From Falsochrobactrum shanghaiense (lineage in GTDB: Bacteria > Pseudomonadota > Alphaproteobacteria > Rhizobiales > Rhizobiaceae): DNA of 64,000 bases. The notes beneath the pieces were generated by a model. That model was not told the origin of the DNA. It saw nothing but the letters and a program-made list of their open reading frames with translations, and did no database searches. The stretch spans positions 1-64,000 of the forward strand of contig NZ_QGDB01000002.1 in assembly GCF_003149535.1 (NCBI RefSeq), given 5' to 3'. Made by a program: the position numbers and the translations under genes. Shown here piece after piece: positions 62,972 to 64,000 of the stretch; positions within the stretch are counted from its first letter, which is position 1; the number at the start of each line of letters is the position of its first letter.

Positions 62972-62987
62972 CTGCGGTGCGTAAACA
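62972..62987 (+). repeat. Right copy of imperfect direct repeat flanking the A+T-rich block
   Basis: CTGCGGTGCGTAAACA, matching the left copy at 57127-57147 except for five extra bases there. It lies 79 bases beyond the amidase stop. Confidence 0.4.
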
Positions 62988-63126
62988 TTTTTTGCTTGCA
63001 ACGATGCAGGAATAGGACAGGCACGAGACCGGATCATATGCCGGGACCAGACACCTGACGCAGCCCCATCAATTTTTCTTGCCGTAAAAACTGAACTGCT
63101 TCTCGCAGGAAGGCTTGACATCCACT

Positions 63127-63167
63127 TTGGATTTATAGAGTGTATCCAATTATCGTATTCAAATACG
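63127..63167. promoter_or_regulatory. Nested palindromes upstream of a GntR gene
   Basis: TTGGAT (63127-63132) / ATCCAA (63144-63149) and CGTATTCAAATACG (63154-63167, perfect 6-bp arms) lie just before the regulator start; TTGACA is at 63115-63120. Autoregulation is likely. A single TTGGAT half-site also occurs at 57210-57215 before the transporter-amidase operon. Confidence 0.45.
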
Positions 63168-63178
63168 GGATGTCAGGA

Positions 63179-63895
63179 ATGGCGAAGTTTTCTGCAAGCC
63201 AGCGAGTGGCGGATCATATGCGCAAGGCCATCCTCTCGGGCGACATCCTTCCCGGAGGTCGCCTGATACAGGAACAAATCGCTGAAGCATTGGGCGTGTC
63301 ACGTATTCCTGTTCGGGAAGGGCTGAGGCTTCTCGAAGCGGAAGGATTGGTGGTTTACGAGAAAAACAGTGGCTATTCAGTAGCGCGGATGGATGCGGCT
63401 CAATTGCACAGTACCCAGCGCATTCGGCAGTTGCTGGAGGCTGAAGCGGTTCGGCAGGCTGCATCGGCGGGTCGCCTCGGTCCCGCTCTTGCGGGAGCCA
63501 TGAAGCAACAGCATCTCAATCTTCAACAATTGCCGGTGGATGAGACGGTAGCGGTCGCAACAAAAACGCGGGCCTTCCACTTCACGCTTTTCGAAGCCTG
63601 CTGTGAGCCGGTCCTGCTGCGCATATTGCGCAACCTGTGGGATAACACCGATAGCTGGCGCACCATTTATTACCGGCTGATCTTTGCTTCCGATGCGGAG
63701 CATCGGGCAGCGGTCTTTGCCGAACATCGTCACCTTATCGAGCTTGTGGAGAGCGGGCAGCCTGAAGCCGTAATCGAGCTTCTCGACAGCTTGCGTTCAA
63801 ATGGTATCGCGGCCGTTGAATCCGCGGTCGTACGAAGTCGTGGACAGGAGAACCGGGTTCAGGCGCATCTCATGATGCGCGCACTCCAAATGTAA
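63179..63895 (+). CDS. GntR-family regulator, FCD subfamily
   Basis: 238 aa from ATG 63179 (AGGA close by); ATG 63170 and GTG 63140 are in frame, and the former is a fair alternative. Winged helix RLIQEQIAEALGVSRIPVREGLRLLEAEGLV, then FCD. Base composition is that of the chromosome rather than of the A+T-rich block, so it may belong to the operon starting at 63926 instead of the amidase genes. Confidence 0.8.
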   Translation: MAKFSASQRVADHMRKAILSGDILPGGRLIQEQIAEALGVSRIPVREGLRLLEAEGLVVYEKNSGYSVARMDAAQLHSTQRIRQLLEAEAVRQAASAGRLGPALAGAMKQQHLNLQQLPVDETVAVATKTRAFHFTLFEACCEPVLLRILRNLWDNTDSWRTIYYRLIFASDAEHRAAVFAEHRHLIELVESGQPEAVIELLDSLRSNGIAAVESAVVRSRGQENRVQAHLMMRALQM

Positions 63896-63925
63896 AAATC
63901 AAAAAACAAAGGGGAAAATATAATA

Positions 63926-64000
63926 ATGGGTATTTCACGTTTCACGCGCCGATCGGCGTCTGCCCTGCTGGCAGGATGTTTCTTCTCGGCGATGCTTGCC
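63926..64000 (+). CDS. Start of a secreted protein, truncated by the window end
   Basis: ATG 63926 with GGGG upstream opens MGISRFTRRSASALLAGCFFSAMLA, 25 residues forming a Sec signal peptide with RR before the hydrophobic core. Given the preceding GntR gene and the pattern of this region, a periplasmic binding protein is likely, but the rest is outside the window. Confidence 0.6.
   Translation, partial: MGISRFTRRSASALLAGCFFSAMLA

Larger units (their letters stand above)
57118..62987. other. A+T-rich block with transporter-amidase operon, probable acquired segment
   Basis: Genes from 57319 to 62893 are visibly richer in A+T at third positions than their neighbours: a sample line (57541-57600) has 28 G+C of 60, against 35 of 60 at 11401-11460. 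The block holds permease, binding protein, ATPase, AtzG-like protein and amidase. An imperfect direct repeat flanks it (57127-57147 and 62972-62987). No integrase or transposase is visible. Confidence 0.5.

Noticed and set aside
1..64000. tRNA, rRNA, CRISPR array, transposase or phage genes
   Set aside because: None could be supported anywhere in the window on either strand.

Overview
The window looks like a stretch of an alphaproteobacterial genome of the Brucella/Ochrobactrum group (Hyphomicrobiales). This rests on gene content (many ABC importers with FCD-type GntR regulators, an ectoine-degradation cluster, a symporter-kinase), on a G+C near 58-60 % in most coding regions, and on short palindromic repeats carrying AGAGC/GCTCT ends that I associate with that group. 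The genus is an inference; no rRNA, tRNA, CRISPR array, integrase or transposase was seen. Almost everything is catabolic: uptake systems, their regulators and small pathways for acids, sugars, compatible solutes and amides.

Layout. 1-1.6 kb: gene end, terminator, formamidase-family amidase. 1.6-5.9 kb: FCD regulator divergent from a SAF-domain oxidoreductase, then a four-carbon acid-sugar kinase (otnK) and decarboxylating aldolase (otnC). 6.0-8.7 kb: SsuABC/NMT1-type importer. 9.0-14.1 kb: polar amino-acid-type importer, FCD regulator and a convergent mannonate dehydratase (uxuA); a matching 13-base motif lies upstream of both the importer and uxuA. 14.5-24.8 kb: single-domain response regulator, small membrane protein, SLC5-type symporter fused to a histidine kinase, a convergent ScfR/RamB-like regulator that carries a degenerate kinase-dimerisation-like segment, and a complete HAAT (Liv-type) ABC importer. 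24.8-31.7 kb: HPP/CBS membrane protein, a Cys/Met-metabolism PLP enzyme, a MarR-EmrB-EmrA efflux operon and a SorC regulator.

31.8-37.2 kb: carbohydrate ABC importer (CUT1 type) with a cytoplasmic metallophosphoesterase inside the operon, preceded by a long SorC-type palindrome. 37.5-39.6 kb: Tat-exported FMN alpha-hydroxyacid oxidase-like protein and YceI. 39.8-52.4 kb: ectoine/hydroxyectoine catabolism: enuR, ehuABCD-type importer, eutBCDE, asnC, a semialdehyde dehydrogenase and a class III aminotransferase; no eutA is present. 52.4-57.1 kb: FCD regulator, TIM-barrel isomerase/decarboxylase-like protein, DhaKL-type kinase and PdxA2-like dehydrogenase. 57.1-62.98 kb: a visibly more A+T-rich block with an Fe(III)/aminoethylphosphonate-type importer plus an AtzG-like small subunit and an AtzE-like amidase, flanked by an imperfect direct repeat and ending beside what may be a truncated resident gene. 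63.2 kb to the end: another FCD regulator and the start of a secreted protein.

The most unusual points are the symporter-kinase/receiver/ScfR-like module with a kinase-like DHp segment in the regulator; the island-like AtzGE transport-amidase operon; palindromic repeats that supply TAG stop codons to neighbouring genes; and several perfect or near-perfect operator-like palindromes sitting between regulators and their likely targets.
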